From positions 18,792-82,791 of the forward strand of contig JAUNDC010000011.1 of NCBI GenBank assembly GCA_030526355.1: DNA of 64,000 nucleotides, read 5' to 3'. Of this stretch, positions 53,428 to 63,960 are shown piece after piece. This stretch comes from Bacillota bacterium (GTDB lineage Bacteria; Bacillota; Clostridia; Peptostreptococcales; Anaerovoracaceae). The first letter of the stretch is position 1. Every line of letters begins with the position of its first letter. The translations under genes and the position numbers were made by a program. Below the pieces are notes generated by a model. It saw only the letters and a list, made by a program, of their open reading frames with translations. It was not told the DNA's origin and ran no database searches.

Positions 53428-56400
53428 CTACAGCAATGCTGTATCTCTTGCTGCCAGTTCCTTATAGGTATTGTACTTATCCTTTGCATCTTCCTCAGTC
53501 ATTGCGAAGAGCTTATCTGCAATTTCAGGGAATTCCTTAGCCAGTGATGAATATCTGATCTGTGCCATGATAAAGTCTCTGAAGCTTGCTGTCGGCTCCT
53601 TGGAATCCAGAGTGAACGGATTCTTTCCCTTCTTCTTGAGGTCAGGATTATATCTGTAAAGATGCCAGTATCCTGCTTCAACCGCATCCTTGATATTTTC
53701 CTGTGATTTGCCCATGCCTTTCTTGAGACCGTGGTTGATACATGGTGCGTATGCAATGATAAGTGATGGTCCGTCATAAGCTTCAGCTTCAATCATAGCC
53801 TTCATCAGCTGATTCTTATCTGCACCCATACCTACCTGAGCAACATATACATATCCATATGACATTGCCATCAGACCCAGATCCTTCTTTTTAATTCTCT
53901 TACCTGAAGCAGCGAACTTAGCGATAGCAGCTGCCGGTGTTGCCTTTGAAGCCTGACCACCTGTATTTGAGTAAACTTCTGTATCAAATACCAGTATATT
54001 GATATTTTCACCTGAAGCCAGTACATGATCAAGTCCGCCGTAACCGATATCATAAGCCCATCCGTCACCGCCGAGAGCCCACACTGATTTCTTTACAAGG
54101 TAATCCTTGAGCTCGATGATTCTGTCGCAAAGCATATTTACAACCTCATCTGTTGTAGTCATATTATGGATAGCTTCAACAACCTTGTCGCTCTTGGCTC
54201 TTGATTCCTTACCGTCATCCTTGTATTCAAGCCATTCTTCCATAGCTTCCTTGAGCTTCTCATCAATATCGAGCTCCAGAAGTGCTTTCATATTATGCTC
54301 GATTTTTTCTCTCATCTGTTTAGCAGCAAGCAGCATACCATATCCATATTCCGCATTGTCTTCAAACAGTGAGTTTGCCCATGCCGGTCCTCTGCCGTTT
54401 TCATCCTTGCAGTAAGGCATTGTAGGCGCTGATGCACCCCAGATGGACGAACATCCTGTAGCATTGGCAATAAGCATTCTGTCACCAAACAGCTGTGTTG
54501 CCAGCTTGATATAAGGAGTTTCTCCGCATCCTGCACATGCACCGGAAAACTCGATATAAGGCTTAGCAAACTGGCTTCCCTTAACTGTAGCGGTATCCAC
54601 TCTCTCATCTTTTCTAGGCAGCTTGATACCATATTCCCAGTTTTCTGCTTCTTTTACAACCTGAGCATAAGGCTTCATTACAAGTGCCTTTTCCTTAGCA
54701 GGACAGATATCAGCACAGTTGCCGCAACCTAAGCAGTCAAGAGCCGAAAGCTGCATTCTGTACTGCAGACCTTCCATACCTTTGCCTGTAGCTTTAATAG
54801 TCTCAAAATGCTCAGGAGCATTTGCTTTTTCTGCATCATCAACCAGCATAGGTCTGATAGCTGCGTGGGGACATACAAATGAACACTGGTTACACTGTAT
54901 GCATTTGTCAGCCTGCCATTCAGGCAGGTATACTGCCGTACCTCTCTTCTCGTATGCTGCAGTGCCTGAAGGGAATGTTCCATCTTCTATTCCGTCAAAA
55001 GCACTTACCGGCAAATCATCACCTTCCTGTCTGTTCATCGGCATGAGAATCTCTTCGATGAATTCAGGAAGTTCTTCGTATTTTTCCTTAGGGTCTTCAG
55101 CTTCTGCCCAATCCTCAGGGATTTCTATCTTTCTGATAGCTTCAATACCCTGGTCAACAGCAGCGCAGTTCATATCTACTATGTTCTGACCTTTTTTCTT
55201 ATATGTTTTTTCGATACCTTCCTTCAGGTATTTAACTGCATCATCAATTGGAATTACATCTGTAAGCTTAAAGAATGCAGCCTGCATAATCATGTTGATC
55301 CTGCTTCCAAGACCAATTTTTTCAGCGATCTCCCATGCGTTAATAACATAGAAATTGATGTTCTTCTTAGCCAGAGTTCTCTTCATCTTAGCAGGGAGCA
55401 TATCAGCAATTTCTTCATCGCTCCACAGGCAGTTCATCAGGAACGTGCCGCCCTTCTTCAGATCCTTCAGCATATCATACTGTCTTACATAAGCCTGATT
55501 ATGACAAGCTACGAAGTCTGCCTGGTTAATCAGATATGTAGACTGTATCGGATGCTCACCAAATCTGAGATGTGATACTGTCAGACCTCCGGACTTCTTG
55601 GAGTCATATGCGAAATATCCCTGTGCATACATGTCAGTTTTGTCACCGATGATCTTGATAGCAGTCTTATTAGCACCTACTGTACCATCGGAACCCAGTC
55701 CCCAGAACTTACACTTGATAGTGCCTTCCGGCTCTCTGGCGATACCTTCTGTATACGGCAGTGAATGACCTGTTACATCATCTTCAATACCTACTGTAAA
55801 ATTATTCTTTGGTCTCTTGTGATAAAGGTTGTCATAAATCGCATGTACCATTCCAGGAGTTGTATCCTTGGAACCGATACCGTAACGTCCTCCATAAACC
55901 TCAGGAGCATTCTTTTCTCCGTAGAGCATTGTCTTGACATCCTGGTAAAGCGGTTCTCCGAGGCATCCCGGTTCCTTCGTTCTGTCAAGAACTGCGATTC
56001 TCTCAACTGTTCTTGGAAGAACGTCCATAAAATATTCTTTTACAAAAGGCCTGTAAAGTCTTACTTTGATAAGACCTACTCTGTGACCCTCTGCTACCAT
56101 TTTGTTCATTGTTTCTTCTATGGTTTCACATACGGAACCCATAGCCACGATGATATTTTCAGCATCAGGCGCTCCAACATAGTCAAATGGCTTGTAGCTT
56201 CTTCCTGTCATTTCACTGACTTTATCCATATATTCAACAACAATTTCAGGAATAGCATCATAGAATTTATTTGAAGCCTCTCTTCCCTGGAAGAAAATAT
56301 CAGGGTTCTGAGCTGTACCTCTGATAACAGGATGCTCAGGGTTCAAAGCTCTGTCTCTGAATTCCTGCACTGCGTCCCAGTCAACCAGTTTTTTGAAGTC

Positions 56401-56970
56401 TTCATAGCTGAACACTTCAATCTTCTGGATTTCATGTGATGTTCTGAATCCGTCAAAGAAATGCAGGAACGGAATTCTTCCTTTTATAGCTGAAAGGTGA
56501 GCAATACCGCCAAGATCCATTACTTCCTGTACAGAACCTGATACCAGCATTGCAAATCCTGTCTGTCTGCAGGCCATTACATCGGAATGATCTCCGAATA
56601 TGCAAAGTGCATGTGTTGAAATACTTCTGGCCGCTACATGGAAAACGCCCGGAAGCAGTTCTCCCGCGATTTTATACATATTAGGTATCATAAGCAGCAG
56701 ACCCTGTGATGCTGTATATGTTGTTGAAAGTGCACCGGCTGCCAGTGAACCGTGTACAGCACCAGCCGCACCGGCTTCCGACTGCATCTCTGCAATCTTT
56801 ACAGTCTGACCGAAAATATTCTTTCTGCCATAGGCTGCCCATTCATCAACAACTTCTGCCATTGTCGATGATGGTGTAATAGGATAAATGGAAGCAACAT
56901 CGGTAAAGGCATAGGATACGTGAGCCGCAGCCGTATTACCATCCATTGTTTTCATTCTTCTTTGTGTCAT
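53428..56970 (-). CDS. nifJ: Pyruvate:ferredoxin (flavodoxin) oxidoreductase, one-chain
   Basis: Oxidises pyruvate to acetyl-CoA and CO2 while reducing ferredoxin. The 1180 residues contain the usual fused domains: pyrimidine-binding (SSTMAEVVDEWAAYG), gamma domain (SKKSGGLTVSHLRFGEHPI), two [4Fe-4S] motifs (CIQCNQCSFVCP and CLGCGNCADICP), CAGCGETPYIKL with the proximal cluster Cys, and the TPP site GGDGWAYDIGYGGLDH with VYSNTGGQASKAT. Full length for the family. GGAGGG precedes the ATG. Confidence 0.97.
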   Translation of the reverse strand: MTQRRMKTMDGNTAAAHVSYAFTDVASIYPITPSSTMAEVVDEWAAYGRKNIFGQTVKIAEMQSEAGAAGAVHGSLAAGALSTTYTASQGLLLMIPNMYKIAGELLPGVFHVAARSISTHALCIFGDHSDVMACRQTGFAMLVSGSVQEVMDLGGIAHLSAIKGRIPFLHFFDGFRTSHEIQKIEVFSYEDFKKLVDWDAVQEFRDRALNPEHPVIRGTAQNPDIFFQGREASNKFYDAIPEIVVEYMDKVSEMTGRSYKPFDYVGAPDAENIIVAMGSVCETIEETMNKMVAEGHRVGLIKVRLYRPFVKEYFMDVLPRTVERIAVLDRTKEPGCLGEPLYQDVKTMLYGEKNAPEVYGGRYGIGSKDTTPGMVHAIYDNLYHKRPKNNFTVGIEDDVTGHSLPYTEGIAREPEGTIKCKFWGLGSDGTVGANKTAIKIIGDKTDMYAQGYFAYDSKKSGGLTVSHLRFGEHPIQSTYLINQADFVACHNQAYVRQYDMLKDLKKGGTFLMNCLWSDEEIADMLPAKMKRTLAKKNINFYVINAWEIAEKIGLGSRINMIMQAAFFKLTDVIPIDDAVKYLKEGIEKTYKKKGQNIVDMNCAAVDQGIEAIRKIEIPEDWAEAEDPKEKYEELPEFIEEILMPMNRQEGDDLPVSAFDGIEDGTFPSGTAAYEKRGTAVYLPEWQADKCIQCNQCSFVCPHAAIRPMLVDDAEKANAPEHFETIKATGKGMEGLQYRMQLSALDCLGCGNCADICPAKEKALVMKPYAQVVKEAENWEYGIKLPRKDERVDTATVKGSQFAKPYIEFSGACAGCGETPYIKLATQLFGDRMLIANATGCSSIWGASAPTMPYCKDENGRGPAWANSLFEDNAEYGYGMLLAAKQMREKIEHNMKALLELDIDEKLKEAMEEWLEYKDDGKESRAKSDKVVEAIHNMTTTDEVVNMLCDRIIELKDYLVKKSVWALGGDGWAYDIGYGGLDHVLASGENINILVFDTEVYSNTGGQASKATPAAAIAKFAASGKRIKKKDLGLMAMSYGYVYVAQVGMGADKNQLMKAMIEAEAYDGPSLIIAYAPCINHGLKKGMGKSQENIKDAVEAGYWHLYRYNPDLKKKGKNPFTLDSKEPTASFRDFIMAQIRYSSLAKEFPEIADKLFAMTEEDAKDKYNTYKELAARDTALL

Positions 56971-57062
56971 AGTTACCCTCCCAAGTATTATGTATTACCA
57001 TATATATTAGTAGCAAGTTTTGTGCCATATACAATCTATATAGAAACCGCATATTACTCCAT

Positions 57063-57091
57063 ACTTTACCGTATCAAAGCTAATTTGTCAA
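57063..57091 (-). promoter_or_regulatory. Promoter of the PFOR gene
   Basis: Minus strand TTGACA (57091-57086), 17 bp, TAAAGT (57068-57063), giving a leader of about 85 bases. Confidence 0.65.
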
Positions 57092-57181
57092 CTATGTTCG
57101 AAAAATTATACAAAATACACAAAAATACTTAAACCATTGAAATTCCAGCTTTTTGGCAATAAAATACCAATATACAGGTGC

Positions 57182-57210
57182 TTGTTATAGTTTTAAAATA
57201 CTGATATAAT
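57182..57210 (+). promoter_or_regulatory. Promoter of the zinc-finger/TPR gene
   Basis: TTGTTA (57182-57187), 17 bp, TATAAT (57205-57210), 40 bp before the TTG start. Confidence 0.7.
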
Positions 57211-57249
57211 AGCTTTGCATATTTTGTAAAAACAAGGGAGAAAAACACG

Positions 57250-58863
57250 TTGAAAAATCTGAAAAATTTGAAACACGAAAAAGAATTTGATACGAAAACC
57301 CTTATTTCGGATATAAGCGATGCTCTTAAAGAGACTGATTCTACTGCTTCCGATACAAAAGAAGCTGTTACTCTCAAGGAGCTTGCGCAAAGCCGTGCAG
57401 AAAACTCTGAGGGCCGTGAAACTGTAGTATACGAACCTCGCCCTCTTACTCCTGATGATGATATGTATGAGGAAATTCTGGAACAGTTCGCCACTGCTCC
57501 TACAAAACCCAAGTACTGGTTTGAAGAGTTTGGAGATTACTGGTCGTGCAGCTGCGGTCACATAAATAAGGGCTCAAGCTGCAAAAACTGCGGACTTGAA
57601 AGAGATATTCTCCGTTCACTTTTCATACTCCATAAACCTGCAGGAGAACCAGGAAAGCTTAACAAAAAACTGAAATCTGCAAAGGATAAAGTGGATCAGG
57701 AGGAAAAGCAGTATGCTGACAAGGCGCTAAAGCGCCAGCAGCGCGAAGCGGATTCAAACGGTGAGCTTAGGGTCGTTCCGATAGAAGATGACGATTGTGC
57801 ACTTGATTCAAGCCAGATTACGGCTACGTCAGAAACGGATGATGCATCATTACCTAAAGTATCAGCTGATTCCAAGTCCGATGCTATCTCCGATGCACCG
57901 TCTCAGCATGACAAACAGCTTCCGACTGTAGTCTCTGCACCCGCTGTAAGCCATCAGAAGCCTCACAGACGCACGAAAATGATAATTGCAGCTATTATAT
58001 TGATTATTCTTATTGCAGCTGCTAGTGCAGCTATATACGTGTATTTTGCCGAGCCTGCAATGAAATATCAGGATGCAAAGAAACTTCAGGCAGCCGGTAA
58101 GTACGAGGAGGCTATTGAGAAGTACAAATCACTGGGGGATTATGAGGATTGCGATGAACTCATATGGGAATGTTATGTTTCCATAGCAGACAAGCTTTAC
58201 GAGGATGGAAAATATTCAGAGGCAATCGATACATATGAATTTGCCATGGAGTTAAAAGAAAGCGATACCCTTAACGATAAAATACGCGACTGTTATATAG
58301 GAATAGGAGATAATTACTGCAGCGATAAAAAATACAAGGATGCATTGTCCGCTTATTCAACAGCAAAGGAAATAAAAGACAGCGACAAGCTTCAGGAAAA
58401 AATAAATACAGCGAAATTCGGTTTTGTAAAAGCCAAGATTTCTGATGAAAATGAGGAAGCTGTGCGATTTATGAACGAGCTTATGGATATTAAATACCCA
58501 GGCATACAAAAGATATATGATGATTACTACGCATGGCACATCAAAATCCTTGCAAATACTTCGGAGCAGGATTATTCAACTGATCTGAGCACCGTCAGCC
58601 GAAAGGATACTGTTTACTTCCACGTTATGCTTACAGGCGGCGAACCGTCTGAGGAGCTTCAGCTGTATTACGAAATTTCCTGGCCTAACGGACAGAGTCA
58701 GATTTATGATCTTGAATCAACATGGAAGGACGGATCCAAAATCACAGCAGGATTCCAATACCCTATCCCTCTATTTGGCAAGGAAGGCGAGCTGACTTTC
58801 AAGCTTTATGACAAAAGCACACAGGAATTATTAGGAAGTGATTCCGTAACATTCAGCAAATAA
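57250..58863 (+). CDS. Zinc-finger, single-helix, TPR-like protein of unknown function
   Basis: 537 residues with a TTG start after AAGGGAG. An acidic N-terminus of about 95 residues is followed by WSCSCGHINKGSSCKNCG, a RanBP2-like or zinc-ribbon motif with four Cys. A low-complexity linker leads to one membrane helix (about 242-266, MIIAAIILIILIAAASAAIY). Then come TPR-like repeats (AGKYEEAIEKYKSLGDYEDC, DGKYSEAIDTYEFAMELKES, DKKYKDALSAYSTAKEIKDS) and a beta-rich C-terminal domain. The topology puts the zinc finger inside and the repeats outside the cell. No named function. Confidence 0.8.
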   Translation: MKNLKNLKHEKEFDTKTLISDISDALKETDSTASDTKEAVTLKELAQSRAENSEGRETVVYEPRPLTPDDDMYEEILEQFATAPTKPKYWFEEFGDYWSCSCGHINKGSSCKNCGLERDILRSLFILHKPAGEPGKLNKKLKSAKDKVDQEEKQYADKALKRQQREADSNGELRVVPIEDDDCALDSSQITATSETDDASLPKVSADSKSDAISDAPSQHDKQLPTVVSAPAVSHQKPHRRTKMIIAAIILIILIAAASAAIYVYFAEPAMKYQDAKKLQAAGKYEEAIEKYKSLGDYEDCDELIWECYVSIADKLYEDGKYSEAIDTYEFAMELKESDTLNDKIRDCYIGIGDNYCSDKKYKDALSAYSTAKEIKDSDKLQEKINTAKFGFVKAKISDENEEAVRFMNELMDIKYPGIQKIYDDYYAWHIKILANTSEQDYSTDLSTVSRKDTVYFHVMLTGGEPSEELQLYYEISWPNGQSQIYDLESTWKDGSKITAGFQYPIPLFGKEGELTFKLYDKSTQELLGSDSVTFSK

Positions 58864-58870
58864 TCCCGTT

Positions 58871-59036
58871 TTACCGATGATATTCTTGTTTCCAGCCTCT
58901 CCAGGTTTGCTATATCATCGGTAACTGCTCTCTAAACACTAATTTGCCGATGACGTTTCGTTTGGCAGAGTGTTTCATGAGTCTGTCGTCATCGGCAACC
59001 TCTCGCCGAGCACCAATCCTCCGATGAAACGGCGAG
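58871..59036. repeat. Second array of alternating inverted repeats, 73-74-bp period
   Basis: TTACCGATGA (58871-58880), 34 bases, TCATCGGTAA (58915-58924), 19 bases, TTGCCGATGA (58944-58953), 35 bases, TCATCGGCAA (58989-58998), 19 bases, CCTCCGATGA (59018-59027). The first pair extends to a 13-bp perfect stem (58871-58883 with 58912-58924), the second to 11 bp (58944-58954 with 58988-58998), and the A/T to G/C change at the third position is matched on both arms. A third stem CTCGCCG (59002-59008) with CGGCGAG (59030-59036) follows. The two 19-base gaps share 12 of 19 positions. No T run follows any stem. The remaining 59037-59154 holds nothing I recognise. Confidence 0.8.
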
Positions 59037-59154
59037 CTTTCAATTCTAAAAACGCCGGGCACAACTTGCAGAATCTTATTCTATAAAGCCCGCTATGCAT
59101 AAGCTTCTAGCGATGCCAAACCATCAACACCTTATTTTCAGGATCTGACTACGT

Positions 59155-59181
59155 GAAAACCCGCGACACCAGTGCCGCGGG
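59155..59181 (-). terminator. Terminator of tuf
   Basis: CCCGCG (minus 59181-59176) pairs with CGCGGG (59165-59160), with further inner pairing, followed by TTTT. Confidence 0.85.
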
Positions 59182-59224
59182 TTTCAATTTCTTCATTATT
59201 TGTCTGTCGTATCTGCGTTATCTA

Positions 59225-60418
59225 TTACTCGATAATTTCTGTTACAACGCCGGATCCTACTGTTCTTCCACCTTCTCTGATTGCGAATCTCAGTCCTTCT
59301 TCGATTGCAATCGGTGTGATCAGGCTGATTGTCATTGTGATGTTATCTCCAGGCATGCACATTTCTGTTCCTTCAGGTAACTGCAGATCACCTGTTACGT
59401 CTGTTGTTCTGAAATAGAACTGTGGTCTGTATCCGTTGAAGAATGGTGTGTGTCTTCCGCCTTCTTCCTTCTTCAGTACGTATACTTCGCCCTTGAACTT
59501 TGTATGTGGGTGAATTGTTCCAGGGGCTGCCAGTACCTGTCCTCTTTCGATTTCTGTTCTCTGTACGCCTCTCAGCAGTGCTCCGATGTTGTCGCCTGTT
59601 TCTGCCTGATCAAGCAGCTTTCTGAACATTTCGATTCCTGTTACTACTACTTTTCTCTTCTCTTCTGTCAGTCCGATGATTTCTACTTCGCTTCCTACTG
59701 TCAGGCAGCCTCTTTCTACTCTTCCTGTTGCTACTGTTCCTCTTCCTGTGATTGAGAATACGTCCTCTACAGGCATGATGAACGGCTTGTCATTATCTCT
59801 TTCAGGTTCAGGAATGTAGCTGTCTACTGCTTCGAACAGCTCTACAATCTTGTCTCCCCATGGACCTGCAGGATCGTTCAGTGCTTCCAGTGCTGATCCT
59901 CTGATGATTGGTGTATCATCTCCCGGGAATTCATACTGGTCTAACAGTTCTCTTACTTCCATTTCTACCAGATCCAGCAGTTCTTCGTCATCTACCATGT
60001 CGCACTTGTTCAGGAATACGATGATGTATGGTACGCCTACCTGTCTTGAAAGCAGGATGTGCTCTCTTGTCTGTGGCATAGGTCCATCTGTTGCTGCTAC
60101 TACCAGGATAGCTCCGTCCATCTGTGCAGCACCTGTGATCATGTTCTTAACGTAGTCAGCGTGTCCCGGGCAGTCTACGTGTGCGTAGTGTCTGTTAGGA
60201 GTTTCGTATTCTACGTGTGCTGTAGCGATAGTGATTCCTCTTTCCTTTTCTTCCGGAGCCTTGTCGATCTGGTCAAACGCTACCTGTTCGCCAAGTCCGT
60301 ATCTCTGCTGAAGAGTAGTAGTGATAGCTGCTGTAAGAGTTGTCTTACCATGGTCAACGTGACCGATTGTTCCGATATTGATATGCGGCTTTGTTCTTTC
60401 AAACTTCTGCTTTGCCAT
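59225..60418 (-). CDS. tuf: Elongation factor Tu
   Basis: GTPase that carries aminoacyl-tRNA to the ribosome, 397 residues. G1 [15 protein letters not shown]3 [21 protein letters not shown]4 [10 protein letters not shown], and domain 3 motifs such as [27 protein letters not shown]. Strong codon bias and an AAAGGAG site. Last in the rpsL-rpsG-fusA-tuf run. Confidence 0.98.
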   Translation of the reverse strand: MAKQKFERTKPHINIGTIGHVDHGKTTLTAAITTTLQQRYGLGEQVAFDQIDKAPEEKERGITIATAHVEYETPNRHYAHVDCPGHADYVKNMITGAAQMDGAILVVAATDGPMPQTREHILLSRQVGVPYIIVFLNKCDMVDDEELLDLVEMEVRELLDQYEFPGDDTPIIRGSALEALNDPAGPWGDKIVELFEAVDSYIPEPERDNDKPFIMPVEDVFSITGRGTVATGRVERGCLTVGSEVEIIGLTEEKRKVVVTGIEMFRKLLDQAETGDNIGALLRGVQRTEIERGQVLAAPGTIHPHTKFKGEVYVLKKEEGGRHTPFFNGYRPQFYFRTTDVTGDLQLPEGTEMCMPGDNITMTISLITPIAIEEGLRFAIREGGRTVGSGVVTEIIE

Positions 60419-60437
60419 TTTATATTCTCCTTTCTCA

Positions 60438-60455
60438 GATTCGCGACTGCGAATC
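60438..60455. other. Short hairpin in the fusA-tuf spacer
   Basis: GATTCGC (60438-60444) and GCGAATC (60449-60455) form a perfect 7-bp stem with a 4-base loop just upstream of the tuf ribosome site. There is no T run, so it may be an RNA-processing or stability element rather than a terminator. Confidence 0.5.
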
Positions 60456-60487
60456 CCGACCCTTTAATCTCTTTCTCAGAGAAATAA

Positions 60488-62554
60488 TTATTTATTTATA
60501 GAATCAAGTAAGCTGTCCGGTAATTTCTCAAAGTGGTCAAACTGCATTACATATACGCCTCGACCCTGAGTTTTGGAACGAAGGTCTGTAGCATATCCGA
60601 ACATCTGTGAAAGAGGAACATATCCTCTTACTGCTACAGCTCCGTTGTTCATGTCTGAACCTTCTATTCTGCCTCTTCTTGAGCTGATGTCTCCGATTAC
60701 ATCTCCCATGTATTCATCAGGAACTGTAACCTCAACCTTAAAGATAGGTTCGAGCAATACAGGACTTGCCTTCTTTGCAGCTTCTCTGAATGCCATTGAA
60801 GCAGCAATCTTGAATGCCATTTCTGATGAGTCAACTTCATGATATGAACCATCATAAAGCTCAACACCAACGTCAACAACCTGATATCCGGCAACAGGGC
60901 CTGTTTCCATAGCTTCCTTGATACCTTCTTCAATCTTAGGAATGTATTCCTTAGGAATAGCTCCTCCAACGATTGAATTCTTGAATTCAAAGCCTTCTCC
61001 CGGTTCTCTAGGATACAGCTTGATTTTAACATGTCCGTACTGACCACGTCCACCGGACTGTTTTGCATACTTGTGATCCACATCTGCCGTTCCAGTGATA
61101 GTTTCCTTGTATGAAACCTGTGGTTTACCAACATTGGCTTCGACCTTAAACTCACGTAAAAGTCTGTCCACGATGATTTCCAAGTGAAGCTCACCCATAC
61201 CGGCAATAATTGTCTGACCAGTGTCTTCATTTGTATAAGTCTTAAAGGTAGGATCCTCTTCTGCCAGTTTAGCAAGAGCAATACCCATCTTTTCCTGTCC
61301 GGCCTTAGTCTTAGGCTCGATAGCAATCTCTATTACCGGATCAGGGAATTCCATTGACTCTAATATAATCTCATGCTTTTCATCACAGAGAGTATCTCCT
61401 GTAGTAGTAACCTTAAGCCCTACTGCTGCTGCAATGTCACCAGAGTATACCATTTCGATATCTTCTCTCTTGTTGGCATGCATCTGAAGAATTCTTCCTA
61501 TTCTCTCCTTCTTGCCCTTTGTTGAGTTATATACATATGATCCTGACTCCAGCGTTCCTGAGTAAACTCTGAAAAATGCGAGCTTACCAACGAACGGGTC
61601 AGCCATTATCTTAAAGGCTAAGGCTGAGAATGGTCCTTTATCATCCGCAGGTCTTTCTTCTTCCTTCTCTGTTCCCGGAACCACACCCTTTATAGCAGGG
61701 ATGTCCAGAGGAGAAGGCATATAGTCGATAACTGCATCCAGCATCATCTGAACGCCTTTATTTCTGTACGCCGATCCGCATGTTACAGGAATCATTTCTC
61801 CTGCAATAGTAGCTTTTCTGATAACAGTCTTCATTTCCTTCATGGTGATTTCTTCACCCTCCAGGAATTTCATCATCAGATCTTCATCCAATTCTGCAAC
61901 GGATTCAACGAGCTTTTCTCTCCATTCTTCTGCAATATCAGCAAGGTCTTCAGGAATATCTGTCTTCTCGAACTCCTTGCCAAGATCATCCTTGTATATC
62001 TCTGCCTTCATTTCTACAAGGTCGATAATTCCGATAAATGTATCTTCTTTACCAATAGGCAGCTGGATAGGTACAGCATTAGCTTTAAGTCTGTCCTTAA
62101 CCATGCCAACAACTCTGTAGAAATCAGCTCCCAAGATGTCCATTTTATTAACGAATATCATTCGCGGAACGCCATATTTTTCAGCCTGTCTCCATACGGT
62201 CTCCGACTGAGGCTCAACTCCGCCTTTTGCACAAAGAACAGTAACCGCTCCGTCCAGAACTCTTAATGAACGTTCTACTTCAACTGTGAAGTCTACGTGT
62301 CCCGGCGTATCGATGATATTGATTCTAGTATCTTTCCATTGAGCTGTAGTAGCAGCAGAGGTTATTGTAATACCACGTTCCTGTTCCTGCTCCATCCAGT
62401 CCATAGTAGCTGCACCCTCGTGGGTTTCGCCAAGCTTATGAGTTCGTCCTGTATAGAACAGAATTCTTTCCGTAGTAGTGGTTTTTCCGGCATCTATATG
62501 TGCCATGATACCAATATTTCTTGTTTTTTCCAACGGAAAACTTCTTTTTGGCAT
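60488..62554 (-). CDS. fusA: Elongation factor G
   Basis: Ribosomal translocase GTPase, 688 residues. G1 [20 protein letters not shown]3 [18 protein letters not shown]4 [12 protein letters not shown], domain [13 protein letters not shown], and the C-terminal domain V with [25 protein letters not shown] precedes the ATG. Confidence 0.98.
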   Translation of the reverse strand: MPKRSFPLEKTRNIGIMAHIDAGKTTTTERILFYTGRTHKLGETHEGAATMDWMEQEQERGITITSAATTAQWKDTRINIIDTPGHVDFTVEVERSLRVLDGAVTVLCAKGGVEPQSETVWRQAEKYGVPRMIFVNKMDILGADFYRVVGMVKDRLKANAVPIQLPIGKEDTFIGIIDLVEMKAEIYKDDLGKEFEKTDIPEDLADIAEEWREKLVESVAELDEDLMMKFLEGEEITMKEMKTVIRKATIAGEMIPVTCGSAYRNKGVQMMLDAVIDYMPSPLDIPAIKGVVPGTEKEEERPADDKGPFSALAFKIMADPFVGKLAFFRVYSGTLESGSYVYNSTKGKKERIGRILQMHANKREDIEMVYSGDIAAAVGLKVTTTGDTLCDEKHEIILESMEFPDPVIEIAIEPKTKAGQEKMGIALAKLAEEDPTFKTYTNEDTGQTIIAGMGELHLEIIVDRLLREFKVEANVGKPQVSYKETITGTADVDHKYAKQSGGRGQYGHVKIKLYPREPGEGFEFKNSIVGGAIPKEYIPKIEEGIKEAMETGPVAGYQVVDVGVELYDGSYHEVDSSEMAFKIAASMAFREAAKKASPVLLEPIFKVEVTVPDEYMGDVIGDISSRRGRIEGSDMNNGAVAVRGYVPLSQMFGYATDLRSKTQGRGVYVMQFDHFEKLPDSLLDSINK

Positions 62555-62602
62555 CTTGTCCTCCTTTCTGCTTTTATTCCGGTCAACAGCTTTAGCACGC
62601 TG

Positions 62603-63085
<483 letters not shown>

Positions 63086-63233
63086 CTAGTTAAATCTACA
63101 GTCGGTACTCGAAAACAACAGTCCAGTCATATGATTGACCCCGATCGCTGCTTCCGCGGTGCTCATTGATAATTCATCATATGCTTTTGAGGCACGGATT
63201 TATATATCAAAGGCACTTTCAAATTACCGATTA

Positions 63234-63647
63234 CTACTTCTTAGGTCTCTTTGCTCCATACTTGGAACGAGCCTGTCTTCTGTCTGCAACGCCTGCAGTA
63301 TCAAGTGTTCCTCTAACGATGTGATATCTTACACCAGGGAGGTCCTTAACTCTTCCGCCTCTGATGAGAACAACACTGTGCTCCTGAAGGTTATGACCGA
63401 TTCCAGGAATATATGCTGTTACTTCGATACCATTAGTAAGACGAACTCTGGCAACCTTTCTCAAAGCTGAATTAGGCTTCTTAGGTGTTACAGTCTTAAC
63501 AGAAGTACATACACCTCTCTTCTGCGGTGAATTAACATCTGTAGCAACTCTTCTGAGGGAGTTCATACCCTTGTTGAGTGCCGGAGCTGTTGACTTCTTT
63601 TCACTGCTGGTTCTGCCCTGACGTACTAATTGGTTAATTGTAGGCAT
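63234..63647 (-). CDS. rpsL: 30S ribosomal protein S12
   Basis: 137 residues starting [12 protein letters not shown]. The decoding loop [20 protein letters not shown] has the Lys of the TPKKPNS motif intact, the wild-type form for streptomycin sensitivity, and [17 protein letters not shown] is the second conserved loop. GAAAGGAG precedes the ATG. First in the S12-S7-EF-G-EF-Tu run, about 160 bp ahead of rpsG. Confidence 0.97.
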   Translation of the reverse strand: MPTINQLVRQGRTSSEKKSTAPALNKGMNSLRRVATDVNSPQKRGVCTSVKTVTPKKPNSALRKVARVRLTNGIEVTAYIPGIGHNLQEHSVVLIRGGRVKDLPGVRYHIVRGTLDTAGVADRRQARSKYGAKRPKK

Positions 63648-63677
63648 CCTTTTTCTCCTTTCTTCAAAAATGAAACT

Positions 63678-63716
63678 AGTGTCGGCTTAAGCCTTAAAAA
63701 GACCAAAACCAACACT
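63678..63716 (-). promoter_or_regulatory. Hairpin in the rpsL leader
   Basis: On the minus strand AGTGTTGG (63716-63709) pairs with CCGACACT (63685-63678), one wobble pair, starting right at the predicted transcript 5' end. It could stabilise or regulate the ribosomal protein transcript. Confidence 0.5.
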
Positions 63717-63717
63717 A

Positions 63718-63747
63718 ATTGTATCATGTCAGTATTTATTATGTCAA
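63718..63747 (-). promoter_or_regulatory. Promoter of the rpsL operon
   Basis: Minus strand TTGACA (63747-63742), 18 bp, TACAAT (63723-63718). Confidence 0.75.
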
Positions 63748-63765
63748 TATTTTTTGATGCTTATT

Positions 63766-63960
63766 CTAGTCAATTTCAACTATTTCAGAAATTGCTCCAG
63801 CACCTTCAACTTCTGCTGCGAATTCCTCCGCTGCTGCCATATCATCTCCGGAGCCCATCATAGGAACAATCTCGTCGATACCTTCTTCCTGGTCGTCTTC
63901 CATCTCCATTTCTCTCTGCATTTCCTTATATGCTTCGATAAGAGCTCGGGAGTTTGACAC
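63766..63960 (-). CDS. Small acidic reading frame upstream of rpsL, unrecognised
   Basis: 64 codons from a GTG at 63960, giving SNSRALIEAYKEMQREMEME and an Asp/Glu-rich remainder ending AISEIVEID. The composition looks like a real acidic protein tail rather than a random frame. In many Clostridia rpoC precedes rpsL, so this could belong to the end of an RNA polymerase subunit, but the frame meets a TAA at 63976 and I cannot match the sequence to one. No ribosome site precedes the GTG. The rest of any upstream gene is outside the window. Confidence 0.35.
   Translation of the reverse strand: MSNSRALIEAYKEMQREMEMEDDQEEGIDEIVPMMGSGDDMAAAEEFAAEVEGAGAISEIVEID

Noticed and set aside
58871..58924. 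Terminator of the TPR gene
   Set aside because: The 13-bp stem has a 28-base loop and no T run after it, and the pattern repeats 73-74 bp later.
59850..60487. Plus-strand frames across tuf and fusA
   Set aside because: Ser/Cys-rich products typical of the complement of biased codons; tuf and fusA are certain on the other strand.
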